Shown in pieces: positions 1-6,958 of a stretch of 18,421 bases of DNA. The position numbers and the translations under genes were made by a program. The notes beneath the pieces were generated by a model that worked only from the letters and a program-made list of their open reading frames with translations, had not been told where the DNA came from and did no database searches. The stretch lies in the NCBI GenBank assembly GCA_025360355.1, contig JANYCL010000295.1:1-18421 (forward strand). The letters run 5' to 3'. This DNA is from Sphingobacteriaceae bacterium (GTDB taxonomy: Bacteria > Bacteroidota > Bacteroidia > B-17B0 > Aurantibacillaceae). How positions within the stretch are numbered: the stretch's first letter is position 1; every line of letters begins with the position of its first letter.

Positions 1-1
1 G

Positions 2-1405
2 TCATGGATCTTTTTGTCAGCGCTGCTCCTTATTTTAGAGAACTACAAAAGAACAGAGAATAAAAAAATTTATGTCATACCTCCATTAATGCTTATTTGG
101 GCCAATACGCACAGTTTATCTATACTCGGACTTATTGTTGTTCTAATATATTTTACAGGAATCTATCTTGAACAAAAAAAGTGGGACAGGAAATTATTTT
201 TTGTCACATTGCTTTCGCTCGGTGCATTTTTTATCAATCCGTATTTTATAGATGGTTTTCTTTTTCCTTTCAAACAATTCTTAATAATTAAAGGAGGCGC
301 GCTTCAGAAAGAATACATTGCGGAATTACAAACTCCGTTCATCGCATCTGAACTAAAAAAACAAGGTATAAAGTACCTCTTGAATCCTCTTTTTTATATG
401 CAGACTTATGCACTCGTAGCGTTGGTTTTTGGAATTCGGTTTTTAAGAAAGAAAAATATCACCGAGGGCCTATTGATCCTGTCTTTTTTTGTGATATTAT
501 ATTTAGCGATGAAAAATTATGGATACTTTTTGTTCGTTTCCCTTCCGTTAATTGTAAAGGGCGCAGACGAACTTCTTGAAGAAAAAAAGGGGAGGAAGAT
601 CGTAAGCGAAGAATTCATTCCAAGATTAAGAGTGATTTCATTTGGAATTTCAATAATAATGTTGTGGTTGACAATTACTGACGGCTTACCTGTTTTAAGG
701 AGCTCACCTTATCGTTTTGGAATTTCAATTGATAAAAGATCGGTTCCGTTTGACGCAGTAAGATTTTTGAACGGAAATAAATTACATGGAAAAATGCTCA
801 ACCACCTCGATTTCGGTGGATATTTAATGAATAATTATCCTGATAAAATTTTCATTGATGGAAGGATCGAGTTGCTGGATCAAAAATTTTTCCGCAAGTA
901 TTTCAGCAGTCTTGCACCGGGCGGTTTGGATAATATCATAAAGGAATATGATCCGGAAATAATATTTTTTCCTTTTACAAAAGCTACAGGCTGGTGGTCA
1001 TCACTCATCGGCAATAAAAATTTCAGACCGGTTTATTTTGATGGTTTAGCCGCCATCTATTTAAAAAACGGAAGTTTCCCGGATATAAAAGAGCTGGATG
1101 CTTTGTCGGTACAAGCGACAAGCAAATTAAATATTTACGATATGATAAAGGAAAACAAACCTTCAGGCATAAATTCTTTCTTGAATTGTTTTATAAAGAA
1201 ACAATATTATCCCATTGATGAACAAAATAAAGCAACGTTTTGTTTTACTTATGGATTTATGGACGCTGCATTGGCCTATAGTGCAGAGGGCATAAAGCGA
1301 TCAACAGTAAATCCAAATAACATCTTTTATAACCTTTCGCTTTATTTTAAGAACGAGGGAAGGATGCAAGAAGCCGAATTCTGTAAAAAGAAAGCAGCAA
1401 CATAG
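2..1405 (+). CDS. Polytopic membrane protein, GT-C glycosyltransferase-like (5' truncated)
   Basis: The reading frame is open to the left edge of the window, so the 5' end is missing; the TTG at 14 is not a credible start. The visible 467 residues begin with about five hydrophobic segments. Counting from the TTG codon, these lie near residues 20-52, 60-85, 121-144, 150-182 and 205-225. A soluble C-terminal region of about 230 residues follows. The membrane segment 'WANTHSLSILG' and the downstream 'FGGYLMNNYPDKIFIDGR' (about 267-284) match the pattern of bacterial GT-C/mannosyltransferase-like membrane proteins, which carry WxNxHG-type and GGYLxWxxPxxxVFIDGR-type motifs. The last 40 residues (NPNNIFYNLSLYFKNEGRMQEAE) look like one tetratricopeptide unit. 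A role in transferring sugar from a polyprenyl-linked donor is inferred from family resemblance. No catalytic residue can be assigned because the N-terminal acidic loop is outside the window. Confidence 0.7.
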   Translation, partial: SWIFLSALLLILENYKRTENKKIYVIPPLMLIWANTHSLSILGLIVVLIYFTGIYLEQKKWDRKLFFVTLLSLGAFFINPYFIDGFLFPFKQFLIIKGGALQKEYIAELQTPFIASELKKQGIKYLLNPLFYMQTYALVALVFGIRFLRKKNITEGLLILSFFVILYLAMKNYGYFLFVSLPLIVKGADELLEEKKGRKIVSEEFIPRLRVISFGISIIMLWLTITDGLPVLRSSPYRFGISIDKRSVPFDAVRFLNGNKLHGKMLNHLDFGGYLMNNYPDKIFIDGRIELLDQKFFRKYFSSLAPGGLDNIIKEYDPEIIFFPFTKATGWWSSLIGNKNFRPVYFDGLAAIYLKNGSFPDIKELDALSVQATSKLNIYDMIKENKPSGINSFLNCFIKKQYYPIDEQNKATFCFTYGFMDAALAYSAEGIKRSTVNPNNIFYNLSLYFKNEGRMQEAEFCKKKAAT

Positions 1406-1510
1406 CAGGTTAAGTCATTGTACGGCGAAACGCCTTATGTTAACACAATATTACATACGTTAATCCCATCCTTAACAATTTCGTAAAGCCTAATTAATTT
1501 TTAGTATAAG

Positions 1511-1519
1511 TAAAGTTTG
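1511..1519 (+). promoter_or_regulatory. Candidate -7 element (variant, 3-nt spacer)
   Basis: TAAAGTTTG lies 17 bp before the ATG of the small exported protein at 1537. The Bacteroidota consensus is TAnnTTTG; this copy has three bases between TA and TTTG instead of two, and no clear -33 TTG is present. The placement is right but the match is imperfect. Confidence 0.3.
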
Positions 1520-1536
1520 TTTTTTTGTAGTGTAAA

Positions 1537-1857
1537 ATGAAAAACGCAGTACTAATAGTTATTTTGATGTTCGTAGGGCTTGGAGCTTTCTCTGCCTCTA
1601 AGAACGACAAAAGTAAAAAGGTTATTTGCGGTAAAGTAATTGATAAAACTACGGGTGAAGTTTTGACAGGCGTTAAAGTAGAAATTAAAGAAACCGGCAC
1701 TTACTGTTATTCCGATATGAATGGGAACTTTGTTCTTTCGGTTAACGTTGATTCTAAGCAGGAAGTTGAGGCAAATATTGTTGGATACGAGCAAATAAAG
1801 CTTAAAACCAACGAATTAGGCTTCAATAAAGATATTAATCTAAGCCCTCTCCAATAA
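1537..1857 (+). CDS. Small exported protein with carboxypeptidase-regulatory-like domain
   Basis: This 106-residue protein starts with a Sec signal peptide (MKNAVLIVILMFVGLGAFSA, cleavage near residue 20). Residues 30-100 form one domain of the CarboxypepD_reg-like beta-sandwich family: 'GKVIDKTTGEVLTGVKVEIKE' followed by 'YSDMNGNFVLSV' and 'VGYEQIKLKT'. In Bacteroidota this fold is usually the N-terminal plug-side extension of TonB-dependent receptors such as SusC, but here it stands alone with no barrel. The product is therefore probably a small periplasmic or surface-associated protein. Two cysteines (C31 and C57) could form a disulfide. It is followed 154 bp later by another small exported protein on the same strand. 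Function is unknown. Confidence 0.8.
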   Translation: MKNAVLIVILMFVGLGAFSASKNDKSKKVICGKVIDKTTGEVLTGVKVEIKETGTYCYSDMNGNFVLSVNVDSKQEVEANIVGYEQIKLKTNELGFNKDINLSPLQ

Positions 1858-1946
1858 AAGAGGCAAGTAATGTAAACTTAATGTTAAGTATAGATATACT
1901 TGATGTTATATTTTCTTTAAGACTACGTTATCCGTTGCGTTTTATC

Positions 1947-1954
1947 TAATTTTG
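1947..1954 (+). promoter_or_regulatory. Candidate -7 promoter element TAnnTTTG
   Basis: TAATTTTG is an exact match to the Bacteroidota -7 consensus. It would place transcription start near 1961, about 50 bp before the ATG at 2012. No TTG is found at the expected 19-20 bp upstream distance, so only the -7 half is supported. Confidence 0.45.
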
Positions 1955-2011
1955 TATAGGAAAGCGAATCTATTTGATTTGTTATCCGTTTAACTAAACA
2001 AAATTAGTCTC

Positions 2012-2476
2012 ATGAAAAAATTAGCATTATGCCTGTTTTTAGCCTTAGTTGGTTTGACTAATGCTCAGGTAAAACAAAACGAAAACGGTTTGTATGCAAG
2101 TACAGACGGTTCATTATATACCGGTACGCTTGAAACCGAAGAAAATGGCGTAAAAAAATCTGTTATTGAAGTGAAAGACGGACAGATCAGCGGTTCAGCG
2201 AAATATTATTACGCATCAGGAAAATTAATGGAAACAGGATCTTTTGAAAAAGGATCAAAATCCGGAAAATGGATGCGTTATAATGAATCAGGTTTAATGA
2301 TTGGCCTTGCTTCTTATAAAGCGGGCAAAAAAGATGGCGCCTGGATGGTTTGGGATGACAGCGGTAAAAAACGTTTTGAAATGACATACAAAAATGGAGA
2401 AAAAACCGGCGTGTGGAATAATTGGGATGAGGCTGGTGCTATCGTAAGTACAAAAGATTACGGTCAGGTAAATTGA
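2012..2476 (+). CDS. Exported MORN-variant / YwqK-like repeat protein
   Basis: The 154-residue product has a signal peptide (MKKLALCLFLALVGLTNAQ, cleavage after about residue 18). It is then built from short beta-hairpin repeats of about 20-23 residues with the pattern 'GxxxGxWxxYxxxGxxxxxxxYxxGxxxG'. Examples are 'SGKWMRYNESGLMIGLASYK', 'KDGAWMVWDDSGKKRFEMTY' and 'KTGVWNNWDEAGAIVSTKDY'. This is the MORN-variant repeat seen in proteins often annotated as 'toxin-antitoxin system YwqK family antitoxin', a label that says little about function. No toxin gene is next to it. The protein is probably periplasmic or surface-exposed. It is convergent with the lipid kinase gene, with only 5 bp between the two stop codons. 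Confidence 0.8.
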   Translation: MKKLALCLFLALVGLTNAQVKQNENGLYASTDGSLYTGTLETEENGVKKSVIEVKDGQISGSAKYYYASGKLMETGSFEKGSKSGKWMRYNESGLMIGLASYKAGKKDGAWMVWDDSGKKRFEMTYKNGEKTGVWNNWDEAGAIVSTKDYGQVN

Positions 2477-2481
2477 TCTTC

Positions 2482-3372
2482 TTATACTCCGTCAAATTTA
2501 TCTCCAATAATTACTTTTAAAGATCGCGGATGAAGAATGTATTTTAATTCTTCGCCCTGTATTCCGGGTTCGCCATCAAAGTGTATACTGCCGGAACCCG
2601 ATCGTTCTATCGTTAATTCTTTGCACGTAAATGTTTCGATCAGTTTCGATTCGTTGGCTTTTCTTCGTAAAACTTTTAACACAGTTCCTGTTCCTCCAAA
2701 CAAACTGAAGGGTTTGAGAACTACAACATGAAAAAGCCCATCGTTCAGTTTTGCTTGCGGCGCAATATAAAAATCGTTTCCGTATTGTCCTGCGTTTGCG
2801 ACCGTGATCAAAAAAGCTTCTCTCTCGATAATTTTTCCATCAATGGAAATTTTGTATTTTTTTTCTTTGTATGACGAAAACTCACGCAATGTAATTTTCA
2901 CGTATGAACTTAAGCCGCGCTTTGTTGAAGTGGCAAATAATTTTCCGATGTGTGCGTCAAAACCAACCCCGCTTGTGCAAAAAAACATGATCCCATTTAC
3001 ACTTCCCGAATCAATAGTGGTTGTTTTACCTCTTGCGATCTGTTGAATAGCTTCAACCGTTTTTATCGAGATCCCGAGTGAGCGCGCCAAACCGTTCCCC
3101 GAACCCGCGGGAACAATTCCAAGAGCGATACCTGAATTGACGATAGACTTAGCTACCTGGTTAACGGTCCCGTCACCCCCCACAGCAATTGCATCGGTAT
3201 AACCTCCTGTTTTTAAGGATTGCAGGATCTCGGAAAAATGTTCAGGGTCTTTCCAAATACTGATGTCGTTATGAATATCTGAAGGAAGCTCTTTACGAAT
3301 GGTCTCGATCAATTTACCGGAAATTTTTTTTCCTGCATTCGGATTAACAATGAATAGAATTTTTCTTGGCAT
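2482..3372 (-). CDS. Diacylglycerol kinase family lipid kinase (YegS/DgkB-like)
   Basis: This 296-residue protein has the full layout of soluble bacterial DAGK_cat-family lipid kinases, at the family's usual length of about 290-310. The N-terminus 'ILFIVNPNAGKK' is the family's opening strand and loop. The nucleotide-binding motif 'GGDGTVNQV' is at residues 65-73, followed by 'PAGSGNGLARSLGI' at 88-101. 'SGVGFDAHIG' (134-143) and the C-terminal 'HFDGEPG' (264-270) complete the set; the aspartate in the last motif is typically in the active-site cleft. The enzyme would phosphorylate a lipid such as diacylglycerol at the inner membrane face using ATP. The substrate is not fixed by sequence. The ATG at 3372 is the only sensible start because it directly precedes the first strand. 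The neighbouring minus-strand phosphodiesterase gene is separated by a terminator, so the two are not obviously co-transcribed. Confidence 0.9.
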   Translation of the reverse strand: MPRKILFIVNPNAGKKISGKLIETIRKELPSDIHNDISIWKDPEHFSEILQSLKTGGYTDAIAVGGDGTVNQVAKSIVNSGIALGIVPAGSGNGLARSLGISIKTVEAIQQIARGKTTTIDSGSVNGIMFFCTSGVGFDAHIGKLFATSTKRGLSSYVKITLREFSSYKEKKYKISIDGKIIEREAFLITVANAGQYGNDFYIAPQAKLNDGLFHVVVLKPFSLFGGTGTVLKVLRRKANESKLIETFTCKELTIERSGSGSIHFDGEPGIQGEELKYILHPRSLKVIIGDKFDGV

Positions 3373-3580
3373 AATATGTTTGTAAAATTAACCTAAATTA
3401 ATCACTGTGCCGAGCTTATATTTGAAATCAGAAAAGAAATTAGAAACCATATTGTGTTCATATCCTGTTAGCATTTTATGCGCTTCTGATTCTCTCTTCG
3501 CAATGAGATAATTTTCCCGTTACAGAAACGTAATATTGCAATTTTAATTTTGATTCAATAGAGCGATTACCAAAAACCGA

Positions 3581-3604
3581 CGTCCTTATTTATAAATGAG
3601 GACG
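3581..3604. repeat. Inverted repeat / hairpin, 10-bp stem
   Basis: CGTCCTTATT pairs with AATGAGGACG around a TATA loop. There are nine Watson-Crick pairs and one G-T wobble. On the minus strand it is followed shortly by a run of five T, so it may be a second terminator behind the one at 3621-3650, or a structured RNA element in the leader of the lipid kinase mRNA. Confidence 0.5.
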
Positions 3605-3620
3605 GGATACGGTGAAAACA

Positions 3621-3650
3621 AAAAAGCCGGAAGATATGCTCCGGCTTTTT
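3621..3650 (-). terminator. Rho-independent terminator (probably bidirectional)
   Basis: AAAAAGCCGGA and TCCGGCTTTTT form a perfect 11-bp stem with an 8-nt loop. On the minus strand the stem ends in a T-run, 16 bp after the stop codon of the phosphodiesterase gene. The plus strand also has T-rich sequence after the stem. Confidence 0.85.
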
Positions 3651-3666
3651 CTTTAATATTCTGCTT

Positions 3667-4602
3667 CTAAAATAATTTTACGGGGAGTGTGAATGTTCCT
3701 AAGATGGCGAAATGATCAGAAAGATCTTTATGAAAACGACTCCATTTTTTGCTGAATATTTTTACAAGCATTTTGCCTCCGAGTATTTCCGTTCCCATGC
3801 TTTTATAAAAAATATGATCAATTAATTGAGGCCGGTCTTTACTATTTAGAATAATATCGTTTTTTGTCCGGTCGTATGAATAAACATTTTCACCTTCAAA
3901 CGCACATTGTTTAACATCGAAGCAATTCACCATTTGATTATAACTTAATGTATCATCTTTCATTGTATTCATATCTCCAACAATAAATTGTGGAATGTCT
4001 TTTTGTGAAAATGGCTCGAGCAATTCTTTCCGGATCTGGATATATTGTTTTGTGCGGATAGCTTTTACGTCTTTTCTAACCAGATCAGATTGTAAATGTG
4101 TTGCCACAATTTGGAAACAGAAATTATTCTTTTTAGTTTGCAATAAGATCGCACCTTTACTTGCGAATTTATCATTGCCCATTCCTTTTTTAAAAAATAT
4201 TTGTTTCACAACGGTTAAGGCTGTTCTGCTCAAAACCCAAACTCCCGAATTGATTTTTAAAAAACAACTTTTAGCAGGGTTTCCTGATTCAAACGGAAAT
4301 TTATCTTTAAGCCCTTCCCTTATCATGTTTCTTGAACGGGCATCAAAAGCTTCCTGAAAAACGATCACATCTACGTTTTCATTTTTTAAACTTTCTACTA
4401 TTTCCTGAGCCCTTTCTTGCTGTCCGGAATGAATGACAATATGTGGTATCATGTAAATATTCCATGATAAGATCTTTAATTCAACATTTTTATCAGCTTG
4501 TTCACCGCACTGCGCAAATGATAAGGATGAAGTCAACAAAAGGCTTAACGATGTTACGCTGGTAACTATTGACTTAAACGTATTTGTTTTCTTTGATTTC
4601 AT
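3667..4602 (-). CDS. Exported endonuclease/exonuclease/phosphatase-family phosphodiesterase, sphingomyelinase-like
   Basis: The product is 311 residues from the ATG at 4602. The frame extends 6 codons further to a GTG at 4620, but the ATG directly precedes a clean signal peptide (MKSKK... to about SFAQ31), so it is preferred. The mature part shows the motif set of the Mg-dependent EEP fold: 'LSWNIYMIP' (N48), 'VFQEAFD' (E84, metal ligand), 'VATHLQSD' (H169), 'VGDMNTM' (D210 and N212), 'LIDHIFY' (D262) and 'LSDHFAI' (D296 and H297, catalytic pair). The 'WNIYMIP...QQERAQEIV...QEAFD' pattern and 'THLQSD' resemble bacterial neutral sphingomyelinases (phospholipase C type) more than the DNA repair nucleases. 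The enzyme would hydrolyse a phosphodiester outside the inner membrane. Sphingolipids are made by many Bacteroidota, so a self or host lipid is plausible. Exact substrate is inference. No T9SS tail is present, so a periplasmic location is likely. Confidence 0.85.
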   Translation of the reverse strand: MKSKKTNTFKSIVTSVTSLSLLLTSSLSFAQCGEQADKNVELKILSWNIYMIPHIVIHSGQQERAQEIVESLKNENVDVIVFQEAFDARSRNMIREGLKDKFPFESGNPAKSCFLKINSGVWVLSRTALTVVKQIFFKKGMGNDKFASKGAILLQTKKNNFCFQIVATHLQSDLVRKDVKAIRTKQYIQIRKELLEPFSQKDIPQFIVGDMNTMKDDTLSYNQMVNCFDVKQCAFEGENVYSYDRTKNDIILNSKDRPQLIDHIFYKSMGTEILGGKMLVKIFSKKWSRFHKDLSDHFAILGTFTLPVKLF

Positions 4603-5015
4603 ACTACAAAGCTCAGACACAAATCTTTCCTTAATACTATTAGCAAATTATTAAATGCGGATTAAATAATTATCTATTCGCTCTGTTTGCGTTAGGAGAA
4701 TGTGTTGTGAAGGAGGAAAATATTTATTAACCGTTAAGAAATTGTTTTGTGTTATATGATTGCAGCTCATAACAAATCGCTGTTGATAAGATTAAAATTT
4801 CCGAAAATGTTATTTTGATTTTTTTGTAACACGTAAAATATTTGTTAAGCATATATAACCGAACGGTTATGTTGTAATATAATTATTAAGAGAATAACGG
4901 AATTAAAATGTTAAGGAATCACAGAGTGTCAAGTTTATATTGGTAAACTTTAAGTTTCAAACGCTTTACATTTAGAACGGATCATTCTTGCATGAAATAA
5001 AATCAAGAAGTAATA
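4603..5015. other. Intergenic region with operator-like palindrome
   Basis: This gap of 413 bp lies between two minus-strand genes. It contains no convincing gene. The notable element is a perfect palindrome at 4855-4870. A short AT-rich inverted repeat (4931-4950) is also present but lacks a T-run. Confidence 0.6.
4855..4870. promoter_or_regulatory. Perfect palindrome, possible transcription-factor operator
   Basis: ATAACCG and CGGTTAT are exact inverted repeats around AA (16 bp total). The core ACCGAACGGT has the size and form of operators bound by TetR-family dimers. No regulator gene is in the window, and the site lies about 250 bp upstream of the sphingomyelinase-like gene, which it might control. 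Function is inferred from symmetry only. Confidence 0.4.
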
Positions 5016-6104
5016 TTAAACAGAAATAACTTCTCGGTATATTTTTTCTTTTGCGTTTTTTACCCAACTCTGAAAAGCCGGATTAGAATGATTGTATTTT
5101 GAAGTATAAGCAACCAATTTGCTGAGATCAAATTTGTCGGCGTAAATACCCGCACTTGCTTTATAAGCATCTCTTGAATTACAGAATTGTTCAAAATGAC
5201 CTTGTATAGGCACCATTAAAACAGGCTTTCCCAGATACATTGCTTCACAAACAGATTCAAAACCTGCGGTAGTTGCTAGTCCGTTGGATCCGCTCATTTT
5301 TTCCAAAAATAGTTTATCGTCAATTGCATGTACAAAAAGTTTTTCTTTATTGTAGGTATGGTTTTTTTCTATCTGTGATGGATTATCTGTAAAACAATGC
5401 AATTCAATGTTTGGATGACGTTGATGCCATTTTACTATTTCTTCGAAGTAACCGTTATTGACAAGGTATATCAGGAAATAATCTTTTATTTCAGGCCGCA
5501 ATTTAAAAACATCATCTCTCAAAAGAGGAGGTAATACAGTTACATTATTAAGCGTCCCGTCTACTCTGTAAAACGAAAGCGCTAATTTTTTTTTGGAATG
5601 AGTTGAGGTTACGCGGGTGAATAATTTAATTGCCATCCTGTCGAGCCAAAAACCTTTAGGGAATTCAAAACTAGGATGTAAATAAATATATTGATGCGCA
5701 ATACAGATCATTGGGATATTTGGCTTATGGAAACGGTAGTACAGCCCAATCAAAAGATCAAAAAAATTAATGACCACATCAGGCTTTTCTTTTTTGATAA
5801 AATTATCTATTGTTTTCAAACTTTTCCGGAACGTTTTCAATTTCCTGAAATTGTGTATAACAGATTTTGGAAGATTAATGGATTTATTTTTTTTATCAGT
5901 CAAAAAATTTGGACTCTGCACCTGAACGATCGGCGCTTTGATCCTATTTATAAAAAACGTAGGAATGTCACGCTGGCCACTTGAACCTAAAATAACGCCG
6001 CACACTTCATGACCGTTTTCAATTAACAGATCGTAAAGAGTCATTGCTTGTGTTACATGACCGCGGCCTTCGCCTTGCACAACTAAAAGATATTTTTTTT
6101 TCAT
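5016..6104 (-). CDS. GT-B glycosyltransferase (GT28/MGDG-synthase-like)
   Basis: This 362-residue protein has two Rossmann-like halves. The N-terminal acceptor half opens with 'YLLVVQGEGRGHVTQAMTL' (residues 5-23), the glycine-rich 'GxGRGH' loop typical of GT28/GT1 enzymes acting on membrane acceptors. The C-terminal donor half carries 'GLATTAGFESVCEAMYLGKP' (275-294) followed by 'VPIQGHFEQ' (298-306), the nucleotide-sugar-binding motif in which E283 and the HxEQ segment are the expected contacts. No membrane span or signal peptide is seen, so it is probably cytoplasmic and peripheral at the membrane. It overlaps the upstream metallophosphoesterase gene by 4 bp (ATGA), so the two are translationally coupled. 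The likely product is a glycolipid, but sugar and acceptor are not determinable here. Confidence 0.87.
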   Translation of the reverse strand: MKKKYLLVVQGEGRGHVTQAMTLYDLLIENGHEVCGVILGSSGQRDIPTFFINRIKAPIVQVQSPNFLTDKKNKSINLPKSVIHNFRKLKTFRKSLKTIDNFIKKEKPDVVINFFDLLIGLYYRFHKPNIPMICIAHQYIYLHPSFEFPKGFWLDRMAIKLFTRVTSTHSKKKLALSFYRVDGTLNNVTVLPPLLRDDVFKLRPEIKDYFLIYLVNNGYFEEIVKWHQRHPNIELHCFTDNPSQIEKNHTYNKEKLFVHAIDDKLFLEKMSGSNGLATTAGFESVCEAMYLGKPVLMVPIQGHFEQFCNSRDAYKASAGIYADKFDLSKLVAYTSKYNHSNPAFQSWVKNAKEKIYREVISV

Positions 6105-6958
6105 GCGCCTTGTAATGTTACACCCGGAGGTAAAATATCATCAATGTTTTTCTTTGCTGATCCTTTTTTGATGAGCTGTTCTGTCTTCGACCATTCATGG
6201 TAATAAACTATTTTCCAATTCCCTTTAAAATCTTCAACTAAAGCGGTTAGACTTTCAACCCAATCACCGGAGTTTAAATACTCGATGCCATCAATGGTTT
6301 TTACTACGGGTTGGTGAATATGGCCACATATTATACCTTGGCATTTTCTGCTGCGCGCCACTTTAGCTAATTGCTTTTCATAATCGTCAATGAATGAAAC
6401 AGCCGATTTAACTTTAGCTTTCACCGCCTGCGAAACAGAGTAATAAGGCAAACCTCTTTTTTCCCTATAGGAATTATAATGATGATTGAACCATAAAAGA
6501 AAAGTATAACCAACGTCGCCAAGTTTGGCTATCCATTTAAGTTTGGAAGTAATGCTATCGAACATATCACCATGCGTTACAAAATATTTTTTCTCAACAC
6601 CATAGTGGATGAAATATTTTTTTATTTGGAAACGACCGAATGTGAACGGAATCATTTCCTCAAGAAAATCATCGTGATTTCCCCTTAGATAGATCACATC
6701 GCATTTGTTTTTTGAGGTCAGGTTAATAATGTGTTTAAAAAAATTGGTGTGTTGCTTTCTCCACTTACCCGATTTTTTCAATTGCCAGCCATCTATGATA
6801 TCACCATTTAAAATAAGTGTATCGCATTTGTGACGCTTTAGAAAATGAAGAACTTCTTTTGCCTTTGAGGCTTGCGTCCCGAGATGTATATCGGACAATA
6901 CAATGGTTCTATAATATGTTTTCACGTTTAAGGTTTTACAAATTTTCCCTTTCAACAT
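6101..6958 (-). CDS. LpxH-like metallophosphoesterase (UDP-2,3-diacylglucosamine diphosphatase family)
   Basis: The 285-residue product has all five blocks of a calcineurin-like binuclear metal phosphoesterase. These are 'LSDIHLG' (D23 and H25), 'LNGDIIDGW' (D53), 'LRGNHDDF' (N94, H95 and D96), 'VTHGDMFD' (H129) and 'ICGHIHQP' (H213 and H215). The 'HGDMFD' and 'GHIHQPVV...YLNSGDWVES' blocks match the LpxH/YbbF-like subgroup, which hydrolyses UDP-2,3-diacylglucosamine in lipid A synthesis. Length is somewhat above the E. coli enzyme's ~240 because of a C-terminal extension. Many Bacteroidota carry such paralogues beside a glycosyltransferase, and here the downstream glycosyltransferase overlaps by 4 bp. 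I infer a shared membrane glycolipid pathway that may not be classic lipid A. The ATG at 6958 gives a 16-residue lead before the first strand and is the only ATG there. Confidence 0.87.
   Translation of the reverse strand: MLKGKICKTLNVKTYYRTIVLSDIHLGTQASKAKEVLHFLKRHKCDTLILNGDIIDGWQLKKSGKWRKQHTNFFKHIINLTSKNKCDVIYLRGNHDDFLEEMIPFTFGRFQIKKYFIHYGVEKKYFVTHGDMFDSITSKLKWIAKLGDVGYTFLLWFNHHYNSYREKRGLPYYSVSQAVKAKVKSAVSFIDDYEKQLAKVARSRKCQGIICGHIHQPVVKTIDGIEYLNSGDWVESLTALVEDFKGNWKIVYYHEWSKTEQLIKKGSAKKNIDDILPPGVTLQGA

Larger units (their letters stand above)
3373..3666. other. Intergenic region with two hairpins, upstream region of lipid kinase gene
   Basis: This stretch of 294 bp carries no credible coding frame. 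It holds a 10-bp-stem hairpin (3581-3604) and a terminator hairpin (3621-3650). A promoter for the lipid kinase gene must lie here or further right, but no exact TAnnTTTG was found on the minus strand. Confidence 0.6.

Noticed and set aside
2012..2476. YwqK-type 'antitoxin' as part of a toxin-antitoxin system
   Set aside because: The protein has a signal peptide and MORN-like repeats and no adjacent toxin gene; the family label is not functional evidence.
4603..4620. Upstream GTG start adding six residues to the sphingomyelinase-like protein
   Set aside because: The ATG at 4602 gives a cleaner signal peptide start, and GTG starts are uncommon in this group.
4651..4770. 39-codon minus-strand frame in the 413-bp gap
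   Set aside because: No domain, signal or membrane pattern and unremarkable composition; a chance frame in AT-rich DNA is more likely.
4931..4950. Inverted repeat AAGTTTA/TAACTT-type hairpin as terminator of the glycosyltransferase gene
   Set aside because: The stem is AT-only apart from one pair per arm and no T-run follows on the minus strand.
2482..6958. One continuous minus-strand lipid operon
   Set aside because: A strong terminator at 3621-3650 and a 413-bp gap at 4603-5015 separate the genes; only the last two (5016-6958) are clearly coupled.
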